A stretch of DNA of 33,038 nt from a virus, in IMG/VR virus record IMGVR_UViG_3300042502_000267, positions 1 through 33,038 of that record, one strand, 5' to 3'. Of this stretch, positions 1-6,087 are shown in pieces (position 1 is the first letter of the stretch; the number at the start of each line of letters is the position of its first letter). The notes under the pieces were generated by a model. The model saw only the letters and a list, made by a program, of their open reading frames with translations, was not told the origin of the DNA and ran no database searches. Made by a program: the position numbers and the translations under genes.

Positions 1-81
1 CCGTTGGATGGCCATGATCTTCTGCCGCGCTATCGGCGCAGGCAAATTTGCTGGCGGCAATTCAATGACGGCTGTGCTCAT
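1..81 (-). CDS. Partial leftward gene, N-terminal 27 codons only
   Basis: An ATG at 79-81 on the minus strand opens a frame with no stop for 27 codons up to the window edge. It begins MSTAVIELPPANLPAP and continues as a basic segment. It sits 60 nt downstream of the terminase stop, after a short gap holding a 19-bp motif that also lies upstream of the ribbon-helix-helix gene. No clear Shine-Dalgarno is visible. I do not recognise the product, and 27 open codons are weak evidence alone; the strand and the regulatory-looking gap are what make a gene plausible. Confidence 0.4.
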   Translation of the reverse strand, partial: MSTAVIELPPANLPAPIARQKIMAIQR

Positions 82-121
82 ATCAACCGATTCTATTGGT
101 GTTTGTACGATAGGCAAGAGC

Positions 122-140
122 TGTATATCAGCGCGATATG
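122..140 (-). promoter_or_regulatory. Dyad motif upstream of the left-end gene
   Basis: TGTATATCAGCGCGATATG on the plus strand contains the inverted repeat ATATC-N5-GATAT. It matches 17 of 19 positions of 5966-5984, upstream of the ribbon-helix-helix gene. On the minus strand the site ends in GATATACA, and TTTGCA lies 17 nt before TATACA, a weak sigma70-like arrangement. It may be an operator, a promoter or both. Confidence 0.4.
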
Positions 141-141
141 C

Positions 142-1695
142 TCATGCAAACACATCGAAGTCGGTGCTGGCGCTGGATTGGCCCATGGGTCGGCCACCGA
201 GCTGATGGGTGCGGGTCATCCGGTTGTACTCACCGCCGCCCAGCATCAGGTATCCGAAGCTGTCGCCAATGTGTGAGTGCTCGTTCTTGTTGGGCGCGTC
301 CCGGAAGCGCTCCTGGCCAGCCCCGATGGCGATGCGCTTGAAGTGGTAGCCACCGGCCAGGGACTTTCGTAGCAGCTTGCACTCGCGGTTGACGATGAGC
401 CCCGGCTTGCCTGCGATCAGGCGCTGCATGGGCGCTGCAGAAGCCTCGCGGCGCACCTTGAAGTCGTTGCTGGCCGTGGGCTGGGCACGCAGGCCCAGGG
501 TTTTCAGGTGATCAAAGGCGGTGACCTCGTAGATCGCGTCCCTGGCCATGCCTGCCGGGTCGCCCCAGACCATCACTTGGTGGTTGGGGTAGCGCTGGTT
601 AAGCTCACCCAGCAGTTGGTGGCCAAAGCGCTCCAGGCCCATGTCAAAGGTGACGATTTCCTGGTGAATCAGCCACCGACCGTTGGGCAGCCGCTGGCCA
701 ATGGTGGCCGCGGGGGTCAAACCAAAGTCCAGCCCCACCTGGATGGGCACCGAGGGGTCAATCTCGGTGTCGCCAGACATGGTCGAGTCCTCATACTCGG
801 GCCAAACAGGCCTGCCCTCCTGGACATAGGTGTACTCGCCCCCGGCATAGCAGCGAATCCAGTCCAGATTCTTGCCGAGCAGCATCTGCTGGTAGTAGCC
901 TGGGGGCAAGTTGTGGACATTCTCGGCTTTGGGGTTGACCTTCCACCACTTGCCGCTGGCAAAGATGTGATCGTTGGCCTCGGGCATCTCGGGCAGGTCT
1001 TCAACAGCCACCGGCACCACGCCGCCGGGCTGCTTCCAGAACTTCCAGGCGTACTGGCCGCTCATCTTCTCCTTCTCGGCCATCTTGTGCCACCAGTGGT
1101 CGTCATCCATGGGGTTGGTATCCATCCAGATCCCATGCCATGTAGCCCCGCCATCGCGCTTGGTGGGGTATCGGCCAACCCGGTGGGTCAATCCGTCGAT
1201 CACCGCCTTGGGCAGCTCTCTGGCTTCGTTCACCCAAGCGCCCGTGAGCTCCAGTGAGAGCAGTTTTCGGACATCCTTGGGCTGGTCAAGCGCCAGGAAG
1301 ATGACCTCGCAGTCGATCCCGGCGGCATCCCCACGGGCTGGCAGCCGAATGTGGTGGGTGATGGGCGGTGTCCACAGCATCGGGCCGAAGGTAGCCTCCG
1401 GGAACAGGTCGAGCCATGTCTTGATGGTGGTCGTCTTCAGCATGGGGTAGCTGTTCCTGACCACCGCCCACCGGGTATACCGGATGTTGTCAATGGCAGA
1501 CGGCTTTTGCTGCACCGCCTTGATAAAGATCTTGCTCGCGCAGCCGTAGCTCTTGCCCGACCCCACCGGGCCCATGATGCCCTGGACGAAGTTCTTGGAC
1601 TGGATGAAGTCGTATATCACCGGCGACTCGCTGAAGTCCAAGTTCAGCCCGGCCACCGGCACAGCTTTGTCGGATGTCTCTTTGGTTCTAGCCAT
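142..1695 (-). CDS. terL: Terminase large subunit (packaging ATPase/nuclease)
   Basis: This is the DNA-packaging motor: an N-terminal ATPase that drives DNA into the prohead and a C-terminal RNase H-like nuclease that cuts the concatemer. With the ATG at 1695 the protein has 517 residues. Walker A is GPVGSGKS (about residues 42-49) and a Walker B-like strand ends AWVNEARE (about 154-160). The nuclease acidic residues are Asp323 in GLDFG, Asp379 in WGDPAG and Asp478 in HIGDSFGY. Two adjacent ATGs (1698, 1695) follow AAGGGG. The second has the better spacing, although a longer frame opens to 1728. The start overlaps the end of the small-terminase gene, which implies coupled translation. Confidence 0.93.
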   Translation of the reverse strand: MARTKETSDKAVPVAGLNLDFSESPVIYDFIQSKNFVQGIMGPVGSGKSYGCASKIFIKAVQQKPSAIDNIRYTRWAVVRNSYPMLKTTTIKTWLDLFPEATFGPMLWTPPITHHIRLPARGDAAGIDCEVIFLALDQPKDVRKLLSLELTGAWVNEARELPKAVIDGLTHRVGRYPTKRDGGATWHGIWMDTNPMDDDHWWHKMAEKEKMSGQYAWKFWKQPGGVVPVAVEDLPEMPEANDHIFASGKWWKVNPKAENVHNLPPGYYQQMLLGKNLDWIRCYAGGEYTYVQEGRPVWPEYEDSTMSGDTEIDPSVPIQVGLDFGLTPAATIGQRLPNGRWLIHQEIVTFDMGLERFGHQLLGELNQRYPNHQVMVWGDPAGMARDAIYEVTAFDHLKTLGLRAQPTASNDFKVRREASAAPMQRLIAGKPGLIVNRECKLLRKSLAGGYHFKRIAIGAGQERFRDAPNKNEHSHIGDSFGYLMLGGGEYNRMTRTHQLGGRPMGQSSASTDFDVFA

Positions 1696-2107
1696 CATTG
1701 CCCCTTGGTGCCACCACGTTGATGTCAATCACGCTGGGCTTGCTATCGTCGTCAGGGCTGTCCAACAAGCCACTGGCCTTGGCCAGAAGTCGGAGCACCC
1801 CCACCTTGTCGTAGAGCTCGATCTCCAAGGTGCTGACCCCGTCCTTGTCAGTCCTGACCTTGATGTTCTTGATCGCGTGCAGTGCGTGCTCAGGTATATC
1901 GCTAGACCTTTTCACCGTCACATTGCCGTGCTCATCCCAAGTCATGATGTCGGTCAGCTTGGTGTTGGCCATGCTCAACAGCGCATAGGCCACGGCCTCC
2001 TTGTTGGCCACAATGGTCGAGCTGCGCTCCAGTCGGCGCTGCACAGACCTGACCCCACCCCAGTTGGTCAAGGGCGGGATCACAGTGGACTGCTTGGGCC
2101 TTGTCAT
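1688..2107 (-). CDS. terS: Terminase small subunit (DNA recognition)
   Basis: 139 residues, immediately upstream of and overlapping the large terminase. The N-terminal part (about 15-50) is helical and could form the DNA-binding region. The central TWDEHGNVTVKRSSDIPEH and the following IKNIKVRTDKDG, then LYDKVGVLRLLAKASGLL, follow the layout of phage small terminases: a short beta hairpin, then the 'D-K-hydrophobic-leucine' oligomerisation helix. The tail is acidic (DSPDDDSK). The start ATG overlaps the stop of the preceding gene as TGATG. It presumably recognises the pac/cos site and recruits TerL. Confidence 0.83.
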   Translation of the reverse strand: MTRPKQSTVIPPLTNWGGVRSVQRRLERSSTIVANKEAVAYALLSMANTKLTDIMTWDEHGNVTVKRSSDIPEHALHAIKNIKVRTDKDGVSTLEIELYDKVGVLRLLAKASGLLDSPDDDSKPSVIDINVVAPRGNDG

Positions 2108-2364
2108 CAGAACGGTATATCGTCGTCAGACTCAACCACCGCAGCCTTGAGCTGAGGTTGGGGCTGGCCACCGCCTTGCACCAGCTCGCCGACAGACAGC
2201 GAGATCCACTTCTCGCCAGCACTGGTCGTCTTCGTCCAGCCGCTCACCCACCTCACTTCGCCGCCGGGCAGCATGATCTTGCCCTTCAGGTTTGGGTGGC
2301 TCTCTGTCGTCCTCTTGTCATTGCGGAACAGGCTGCCCTGCCCAGGTCTCATTTCGTATGCCAT
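2107..2364 (-). CDS. 85-aa protein with SSB-like acidic C-terminal tail
   Basis: The chosen start is ATG 2364, because AAAGGAG lies 6 nt upstream; a TTG one codon earlier is less likely. The protein begins MAYEMRPGQGSLFRND and has a compact body rich in Gly, Trp and Lys (KGKIMLPGGEVRWVSGW). A Gln/Pro-rich linker follows, and the end is ESDDDIPF. That acidic, hydrophobic-ended tail is the signature by which bacterial single-stranded-DNA-binding protein docks its partners. The body is much shorter than a full OB-fold SSB, so this may be a minimal ssDNA-binding protein or a protein that mimics the SSB tail. It lies at the head of the terminase genes. Confidence 0.72.
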   Translation of the reverse strand: MAYEMRPGQGSLFRNDKRTTESHPNLKGKIMLPGGEVRWVSGWTKTTSAGEKWISLSVGELVQGGGQPQPQLKAAVVESDDDIPF

Positions 2365-2390
2365 CAAAGCTCCTTTGGGTTGATTGTCGT

Positions 2391-2717
2391 CTACAGTGAA
2401 AAAGTGGGGAAAATTTCAGACGGACCCCCGGTCGCTACCGTGAGGGGTGGGGGGGAAGGGGTCGCGATTCGTGCGCGTCGTCGGGAGCGGATCGCCTGCG
2501 CACGCCCTGGCGCATATAGGTCGAGACCCCTGGCCGCTGGGCTGGAGACACCCCTTTGCCCCAGGTGTACAAAACCCATACGTTCGTCTGGTGGTTGGAC
2601 AGACCGATTTAAACGGTCTACAACGCGCTGGATGGCTTGGGTGCTACCCATGTGCCAACCCGCACCTGACAACGCCTTGCAGGTGCCTTCCTGTGGCTTG
2701 CATGGGCATCGGCTCAT
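2391..2717 (-). CDS. Doubtful 108-aa ORF filling the gap below the replication gene
   Basis: The 350-nt stretch between the replication gene and the 85-aa gene holds one leftward frame whose ATG overlaps the upstream stop as TGATG, the same coupling used elsewhere here. The translation is Arg/Pro/Ser-rich with no recognisable domain (it begins MSRCPCKPQEG), and the codon pattern looks unlike its neighbours. It could be a genuine orphan gene, or the stretch may be non-coding and regulatory; a palindrome at 2601-2619 supports the second view. I give it low confidence. Confidence 0.25.
   Translation of the reverse strand: MSRCPCKPQEGTCKALSGAGWHMGSTQAIQRVVDRLNRSVQPPDERMGFVHLGQRGVSSPAARGLDLYAPGRAQAIRSRRRARIATPSPPPLTVATGGPSEIFPTFSL
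2601..2619. other. Palindrome in the gap downstream of the replication gene
   Basis: AGACCG-ATTTAAA-CGGTCT is a perfect 6-bp inverted repeat around an AT-only 7-nt centre. No U-tract follows on either strand, so it is more likely an operator or RNA hairpin than a terminator. It lies inside the doubtful 108-aa frame. Confidence 0.35.
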
Positions 2718-3637
2718 CAGGCATCTGCCTGCAGTTGTCGGATGCCGGTGGCCAGGACTGCGCTGGTGGGCTCGATGCCCTCGGCTTGGTACAGCGGCAG
2801 CAGGGTGTCGAGGCTGTCGGTGATCTGCTCGACGGTCAATCCATCAGCAATCAATTTGTCAATTTCAAAGTTTCCTATAACTGTATTAAACCTCTTTAAA
2901 GACTCTTTATAAATACTCTCTCTTATGTGTTCTCCTGAGTTATAGGAAACTGTGGAGTGTCCTATTGGTTGCCTATGGAGGGCTTCATTGGACACTTTTG
3001 GGATGCCTTCATTGGACACTGGTGAGTGTCCTATGGACTGATGGTTATCAACTGACTTGTCCACAGCTTTGGGCTGCTTGGATTGTGCCTTTCGGATGCC
3101 ATCTTTCATCTCTCTGACCGTTCTGGTCTCGCCTGACTTGGGCATGGTTTTGCTCCTGGTTGGTGGTTGCTTGAATGCTTTGGAGATCAGGCTTGCGATG
3201 CGTGCCTGACCGGCTGGATCTGGTGTTTCTTGCATACTGGGTGGTCTGGTGTCTTCCTTGTTGCTGGTGATGATGATGGCTTCCTCTGCTGTGATGCTGG
3301 GGTCGAAGATGACTCTGAGGGTGTTGCAGCGCTCGCCTCTAAAGCCCTTGCGGACGATCTCGACGTAGCCTGCATCGCGCAGCTTGGCCAGCTGGTTGGT
3401 GATGTTCTGGCGGCTGGTCTTCATGTCCTCGGCCAGACGCTTCTGGCTGACCCAGGTCAGGCCTGCCCGGTTGCAGTAGCTGCACAGCAGGGCGAGGATG
3501 CGCACAGCGCCATCGGTCAGCTTGGGATCTGTCAGCGCCCGGATGGGCATCACGCACACCTTGCGCTGGTCTGGCGGCGCGTCCTTTTCCTTGATGCGCG
3601 GCTTCTTGGGCAGCGTGAAGGGAATGACTTCAGGCAT
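2717..3637 (-). CDS. Winged-helix replication initiator (lambda O-like organisation)
   Basis: 306 residues from ATG 3637 (a GTG at 3646 would add three). The N-terminal third holds a winged helix: LTDGAVRILALLCSYCN, then LTWVSQKRLAEDMKTS and NITNQLAKLRDAGYVEIVRKGF (about residues 38-100), typical of phage replication initiators and HTH_36-type proteins. A Lys/Ser/Pro-rich linker follows, with the repeated pattern IGHSPVSNE / IGHSTVSYN, then a C-terminal helical domain (about 250-306) suited to binding a helicase or loader. The linker codons contain an iteron cluster and an AT-rich segment, so the gene probably carries its own origin. The product is inferred to bind those iterons. No helicase or primase is in the window, so host DnaB recruitment is plausible. 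Confidence 0.78.
   Translation of the reverse strand: MPEVIPFTLPKKPRIKEKDAPPDQRKVCVMPIRALTDPKLTDGAVRILALLCSYCNRAGLTWVSQKRLAEDMKTSRQNITNQLAKLRDAGYVEIVRKGFRGERCNTLRVIFDPSITAEEAIIITSNKEDTRPPSMQETPDPAGQARIASLISKAFKQPPTRSKTMPKSGETRTVREMKDGIRKAQSKQPKAVDKSVDNHQSIGHSPVSNEGIPKVSNEALHRQPIGHSTVSYNSGEHIRESIYKESLKRFNTVIGNFEIDKLIADGLTVEQITDSLDTLLPLYQAEGIEPTSAVLATGIRQLQADA
2870..2950. other. Candidate origin: AT-rich unwinding segment between 12-bp inverted repeats
   Basis: GTTTCCTATAAC (2870-2881) and GTTATAGGAAAC (2939-2950) are perfect inverted repeats. They flank 57 nt of which 40 are A or T. The repeat core TTTCCTAT resembles the adjacent iteron core GTGTCCTAT, so these may be two further binding sites. 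Iterons beside an AT-rich element within the initiator gene is the lambda ori plan. Confidence 0.58.
2956..3034. repeat. Iteron cluster inside the replication gene
   Basis: There are four copies of a 10-bp unit. AGTGTCCTAT is at 2956-2965 and 3025-3034; its inverted near-copy ATTGGACACT is at 2987-2996 and 3011-3020. The third and fourth copies form a dyad with a 4-nt centre. The two inverted copies share a longer context, CTTCATTGGACACT. Units of this size and arrangement, lying in the middle of an initiator gene, are what replication initiators bind. Confidence 0.65.
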
Positions 3638-3857
3638 TGCGCTCACGGTATATCGCTTTCATGTGCGCTCTGATCCGCTCGGCACTGCCTGGGCCGTAGA
3701 GCTTTTCGCTGTGGGCCAGCCAGCGCTCCACAGTGTCTTTGCTTGGGCTCAGTTCCCAGGCGCTCAAGATGTCCTTGGCCTGCGCCCACTCCAGCAGCTC
3801 GCGCTCGGGTAAGGGGCCAGACTGCTTGGGCCGGTATGGTTTCCATTGCCGTTTCAC
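3630..3857 (-). CDS. 75-aa basic/helical protein, GTG start
   Basis: The frame opens farther upstream, but the GTG at 3857 overlaps the stop of the zinc-ribbon gene as GTGA, as at other joints in this operon, so I use that start. It begins VKRQWKPYRPKQSGPLPERELLEW. Most of the rest is helical (AKDILSAWELSPSKDTVERWLAH, then SAERIRAHMKAIYRERNA). It is rich in Lys/Arg and could bind nucleic acid, but no family is recognised. Its end overlaps the start of the replication initiator, so a replication-related role is possible. Confidence 0.65.
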   Translation of the reverse strand: MKRQWKPYRPKQSGPLPERELLEWAQAKDILSAWELSPSKDTVERWLAHSEKLYGPGSAERIRAHMKAIYRERNA

Positions 3858-4009
3858 TTTGCCTGCTTGGCTTTGATGACTCTGGCCACCTGCTCGGTGG
3901 TCACAAAGCGGTGGAGGTTGGCGCACTCATAGCGCCGGTAGATGGTGTTCTCGGGGCGCTGACGGGTTTCCTTGACCTGCACCCAGGTCTTGCAGACGGG
4001 GCAGCGCAT
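3854..4009 (-). CDS. 51-aa zinc-ribbon miniprotein (NrdR/Ogr-like)
   Basis: It starts one nt after the stop of the repeat-protein gene. The protein begins MRCPVCKTWVQVKETR and has CPVC (Cys3, Cys6), then RRYECANLHRF (Cys29, His33). The pattern CxxC-N22-CxxxH, with an ETR stretch and an 'RRYEC' turn, recalls the N-terminal zinc ribbon of NrdR and Ogr/Delta-type late activators. The ATP-cone of NrdR is absent. It would fold around one zinc ion and probably contact nucleic acid; a transcription role is inferred only from this similarity. Confidence 0.68.
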   Translation of the reverse strand: MRCPVCKTWVQVKETRQRPENTIYRRYECANLHRFVTTEQVARVIKAKQAK

Positions 4010-4010
4010 C

Positions 4011-5132
4011 TCAGCCGCCGCCAAGCAAGACGCCTGTGCCGGTGGTCAGCAGGTCTTGCATGGCTTGCTGCACTTCGTCAGGTGTGTTGCGCTCCTTGAG
4101 TCGTTGCTGCGCCCACGCAGCGCCCTGATCAAAGCTGTCCAGGGCTGTGCCTTTCCTATCTGCAACCCACCCCCAGTCTTCGTCCGTCAACCCCTGCCAT
4201 TGGCGTTTGGGTGGGGTGGTGTAAAGAGGGTAAGCAACACAAGTTCCGCCAATACGCCGTGCTTTTGATTTTGCGTCAAGTTCTGCAAACTCTCCACGAA
4301 TCATTTGTGTAATTCCTTGTACAGCCCACGCCACCGGCTCCTGCTCTGGCTTAGGTGGGTAGTTGTTGCTGCTGCAAGCCACACATTCGTAAAGCACCCC
4401 TGCCTTGCACTCGGGGCAGGTAGGTTCTAGCTGTGCTGCTGCAAAGTGATCAGCAAGTTCCCTTGCCCGGTGTTTATTAATGCCCTCGCGGACTAGGCTA
4501 ACCACTATCATGTCGCGCCAAGGGGTTGGCTCCTGCTCTGGCAGAGGTGGGGTGGTGCGAACATACTCAATGCCATAGCCGGTTGCGTTATCTGCACTCC
4601 ATGTCACATCATGCAATTCGCCAAACAAAACCTCAGTTTCGTCTTGCGGGTCAAAACCAAGATCAAGCCAAATTCGGTCAGGCGCTGTGCTTACAACCTT
4701 TGCCACCGGCTCCTGCTCTGGCTGTGCTGCGGGTGGGGTGGTGTAGAGAGGAATCCACTCCCATCCATCTGCGGCTATGGTTTGCTTTTCGCAAGTCACG
4801 CTGTCAGGGTCAAAGTCATCGCATTGCATATCTCTTTCAATCCACGCCACCGGCTCCTGCTCGGCTTGCTGCTTGGACACGCTGTACCAGTGCTTCAGCG
4901 CAGATTTCAAACTGCGAATCTCAATCTCGAATGCCTTGGCCTCACAGTGACGGGCGCACGGCGCGGGGTGGGTACCTGCGGCTTGTAAGGCTTGGCGGTC
5001 AGGCTCCTGCTCTGGCTGTGCCAGTTGAGCGCGTAAGGCCTCTGCTGCAATACCCTGCTTCAGCCATGTTGAGCCGCCACGGTACTCCAACGCCTCCAGC
5101 GCCAGAGTTGCGGCTTGTCTTAGGTCAGTCAT
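4011..5132 (-). CDS. Modular EPVAW / LYTTPP repeat protein, function unknown
   Basis: 373 residues. A short helical cap (MTDLRQAATLALEALEYRGG) is followed by modules separated by the motif PEQEPVAW or close variants (about residues 40, 92, 138, 200, 263), and two modules close with PLYTTPP. Between the repeats the modules differ. One contains a CPEC...CVAC tetracysteine (zinc) cluster at about 240-255, and the last ends in helices with TDEDWGWVADRKG. At DNA level the joints are near-identical copies of a GGCTCCTGCTCTGGC-type word. I associate this architecture with Burkholderiales phages, where to my knowledge no function is established. The start overlaps the resolvase stop as ATGA. Confidence 0.8.
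   Translation of the reverse strand: MTDLRQAATLALEALEYRGGSTWLKQGIAAEALRAQLAQPEQEPDRQALQAAGTHPAPCARHCEAKAFEIEIRSLKSALKHWYSVSKQQAEQEPVAWIERDMQCDDFDPDSVTCEKQTIAADGWEWIPLYTTPPAAQPEQEPVAKVVSTAPDRIWLDLGFDPQDETEVLFGELHDVTWSADNATGYGIEYVRTTPPLPEQEPTPWRDMIVVSLVREGINKHRARELADHFAAAQLEPTCPECKAGVLYECVACSSNNYPPKPEQEPVAWAVQGITQMIRGEFAELDAKSKARRIGGTCVAYPLYTTPPKRQWQGLTDEDWGWVADRKGTALDSFDQGAAWAQQRLKERNTPDEVQQAMQDLLTTGTGVLLGGG
4204..5022. repeat. Dispersed repeat words in the EPVAW gene
   Basis: GGCTCCTGCTCTGGC occurs near 4337, 4528, 4709 and 5002, with a shortened copy near 4854. GGTGGGGTGGTG occurs near 4209, 4547 and 4731. They encode the EQEPVAW and YTTPP joints. Their DNA-level identity is greater than that of the modules between them, which suggests recombination-driven module shuffling. 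Confidence 0.7.
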
Positions 5133-5593
5133 GTGTTGCGCTCCAATGCCCAGTACAGCAGCGCCAGCGCGTCTGCTTCGTTGTCGTCGGTGACCGGGTG
5201 GCCCTTGAGCTGCATGGCCTCGACCATGGCCACCTTGTCGGCGTTGCCCTTGCCGGTGGCATGTTTTTTAATCGTGCCCACCGGCACGCCTTGGTAAGGG
5301 ATCTTGTGGTGCTCACACCAAGCGGTCAAAGTGGCCATCAGGCCGCCGTAGACATGCGCTGAGTCGGTGCTGGCGTGCCTGCGCACCTCCTCAAAGTACA
5401 CCGCCTGCAGCTCGCCGCCCAGGGTGCCCTTGAGCTCGGAGAGCCACTGTTTAAAGCGCAGGTAGCGCATACCACCACCCTCGTACCGGCCCGGTTTGAA
5501 GCTGGCCCAGCCATGCACGATGGTGTTGTCCAACGGCCTGCAGGCCCAGCCGGTGGTGGTGCCCAGGTCAAGGGCAAGGATGGTGCCGCTCAC
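5129..5593 (-). CDS. RuvC-like Holliday-junction resolvase
   Basis: 154 residues, GTG start at 5593 overlapping the previous stop as GTGA. It belongs to the RNase H fold family of junction resolvases. The first strand is ILALDLGTTTGW with Asp9; the second acidic motif is VYFEE (Glu68/Glu69); the C-terminal helix carries DDNEADAL (Asp136/Asp137, Asp141). The GKGNADK stretch before the last motif matches the basic loop of RuvC. The length is close to RuvC (about 170). Its likely role is resolving branched recombination or replication intermediates before packaging, working with the RecT/YqaJ pair encoded on the other strand. Confidence 0.88.
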   Translation of the reverse strand: MSGTILALDLGTTTGWACRPLDNTIVHGWASFKPGRYEGGGMRYLRFKQWLSELKGTLGGELQAVYFEEVRRHASTDSAHVYGGLMATLTAWCEHHKIPYQGVPVGTIKKHATGKGNADKVAMVEAMQLKGHPVTDDNEADALALLYWALERNT

Positions 5594-5766
5594 AGAGCAC
5601 CCGCCTGCCTGAGAGCCTGGACAAACTCCTCGATCTCAGGGCAGGGCACCTGGGTCGCGTGCTGCTGGTCGCCGGTCATGGCCAGAGCCTCGGCCACCAC
5701 CTCGTCTGGGTACTGCACGCCGTCCTTGACCCGGTCGAGCAGCCTGACTGCTTCTGCGTAAGTCAT
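5590..5766 (-). CDS. 58-aa hypothetical protein
   Basis: The ATG at 5766 overlaps the stop of the ribbon-helix-helix gene as ATGA; longer in-frame starts lie within that gene and look artefactual. The protein (MTYAEAVRLLDRVKDGVQY...) is short, acidic and almost all helical, ending EIEEFVQALRQAGAL. No motif is recognised. The conserved gene-coupling is the main evidence that it is real. Confidence 0.6.
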   Translation of the reverse strand: MTYAEAVRLLDRVKDGVQYPDEVVAEALAMTGDQQHATQVPCPEIEEFVQALRQAGAL

Positions 5767-5957
5767 GGCTGGCGCACCCCCGACAGGAAGCGCTGCAGCC
5801 GGGGCTGGAGCTCTCCGTACTTGGGCATGAGCTGGTCGCGCACGCACTGGTCAATGAGGGATGACACGCTGCGCCTCTGGTCGGCAGCAGCAGTGTCCAG
5901 CAGCGCCCTGGTGGCAGGGTGCAGCCGCATGAGGAAGGGTTTGAGTTTGTTGTCCAT
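5763..5957 (-). CDS. Arc-like ribbon-helix-helix regulator
   Basis: 64 residues. It has a short N-terminal strand (KLKPFLMRLHPAT), a helix (RALLDTAAADQRR), then SVSSLIDQCVRDQL, the strand-helix-helix plan of Arc/MetJ dimers that bind the DNA major groove with a beta ribbon. It is the first gene of the leftward early operon and lies directly beside the divergent control region with several inverted repeats, so autoregulation and control of the rightward recombination operon are likely. The Shine-Dalgarno is weak. The dyad at 5966-5984 ends only nine bases upstream of the ATG. Confidence 0.76.
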   Translation of the reverse strand: MDNKLKPFLMRLHPATRALLDTAAADQRRSVSSLIDQCVRDQLMPKYGELQPRLQRFLSGVRQP

Positions 5958-5965
5958 CGCTCAAG

Positions 5966-6073
5966 TGTATATCTGAGCGATATGTACAAGAGCCCCAAGT
6001 GCCTGATTATTTTGCGGTATTAGGGTAAGTCCCTAGTCTTTTAGTGCTTTTGGGGCTTGTACAGCGATATACA
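5966..6073. promoter_or_regulatory. Divergent control region with mirrored operator arms
   Basis: The left arm (5966-5998) and right arm (6050-6073) are imperfect inverted copies sharing three blocks: GATATACA, TTGTACA and TTGGGGC. The left arm has extra bases between blocks, including a complete ATATC-N5-GATAT dyad. Nearly midway between them is TAGGG-TAAGT-CCCTA (6021-6035). The arrangement suits a regulator binding both arms, perhaps with looping. Nothing in 5958-6132 looks coding. Confidence 0.55.
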
Positions 6074-6087
6074 AACTGTGCCATAAT
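6057..6087 (+). promoter_or_regulatory. Candidate rightward early promoter
   Basis: TTGTAC (6057-6062) and CATAAT (6082-6087) are sigma70-like boxes, with a somewhat long 19-nt spacer. They lie about 45 nt before the start of the first rightward gene. The -35 box is inside the right operator arm, within TTGTA-N8-TACAA (6057-6074 or so), so a bound regulator would block it. Confidence 0.42.

Noticed and set aside
508-1257. Long plus-strand frame (249 codons) across the terminase gene
   Set aside because: It is antisense to a gene with clear terminase motifs. Its Leu/Val/Gly/His-rich composition is the usual shadow of GC-rich coding DNA, and no ribosome site is seen.
2101-2823. 240-codon plus-strand frame over the 85-aa gene and the following gap
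   Set aside because: It is antisense to a gene with a strong ribosome site, and its Arg/Leu/Pro/Cys-rich composition is typical of a shadow frame.
1893-3657. Three GGTATATCG words at about 1893, 2113 and 3647 as possible extra operator sites
   Set aside because: Each lies in coding sequence where codons for Asp-Ile-Pro or Ala-Ile-Tyr-Arg explain it, and none has the full dyad of 122-140 or 5966-5984.
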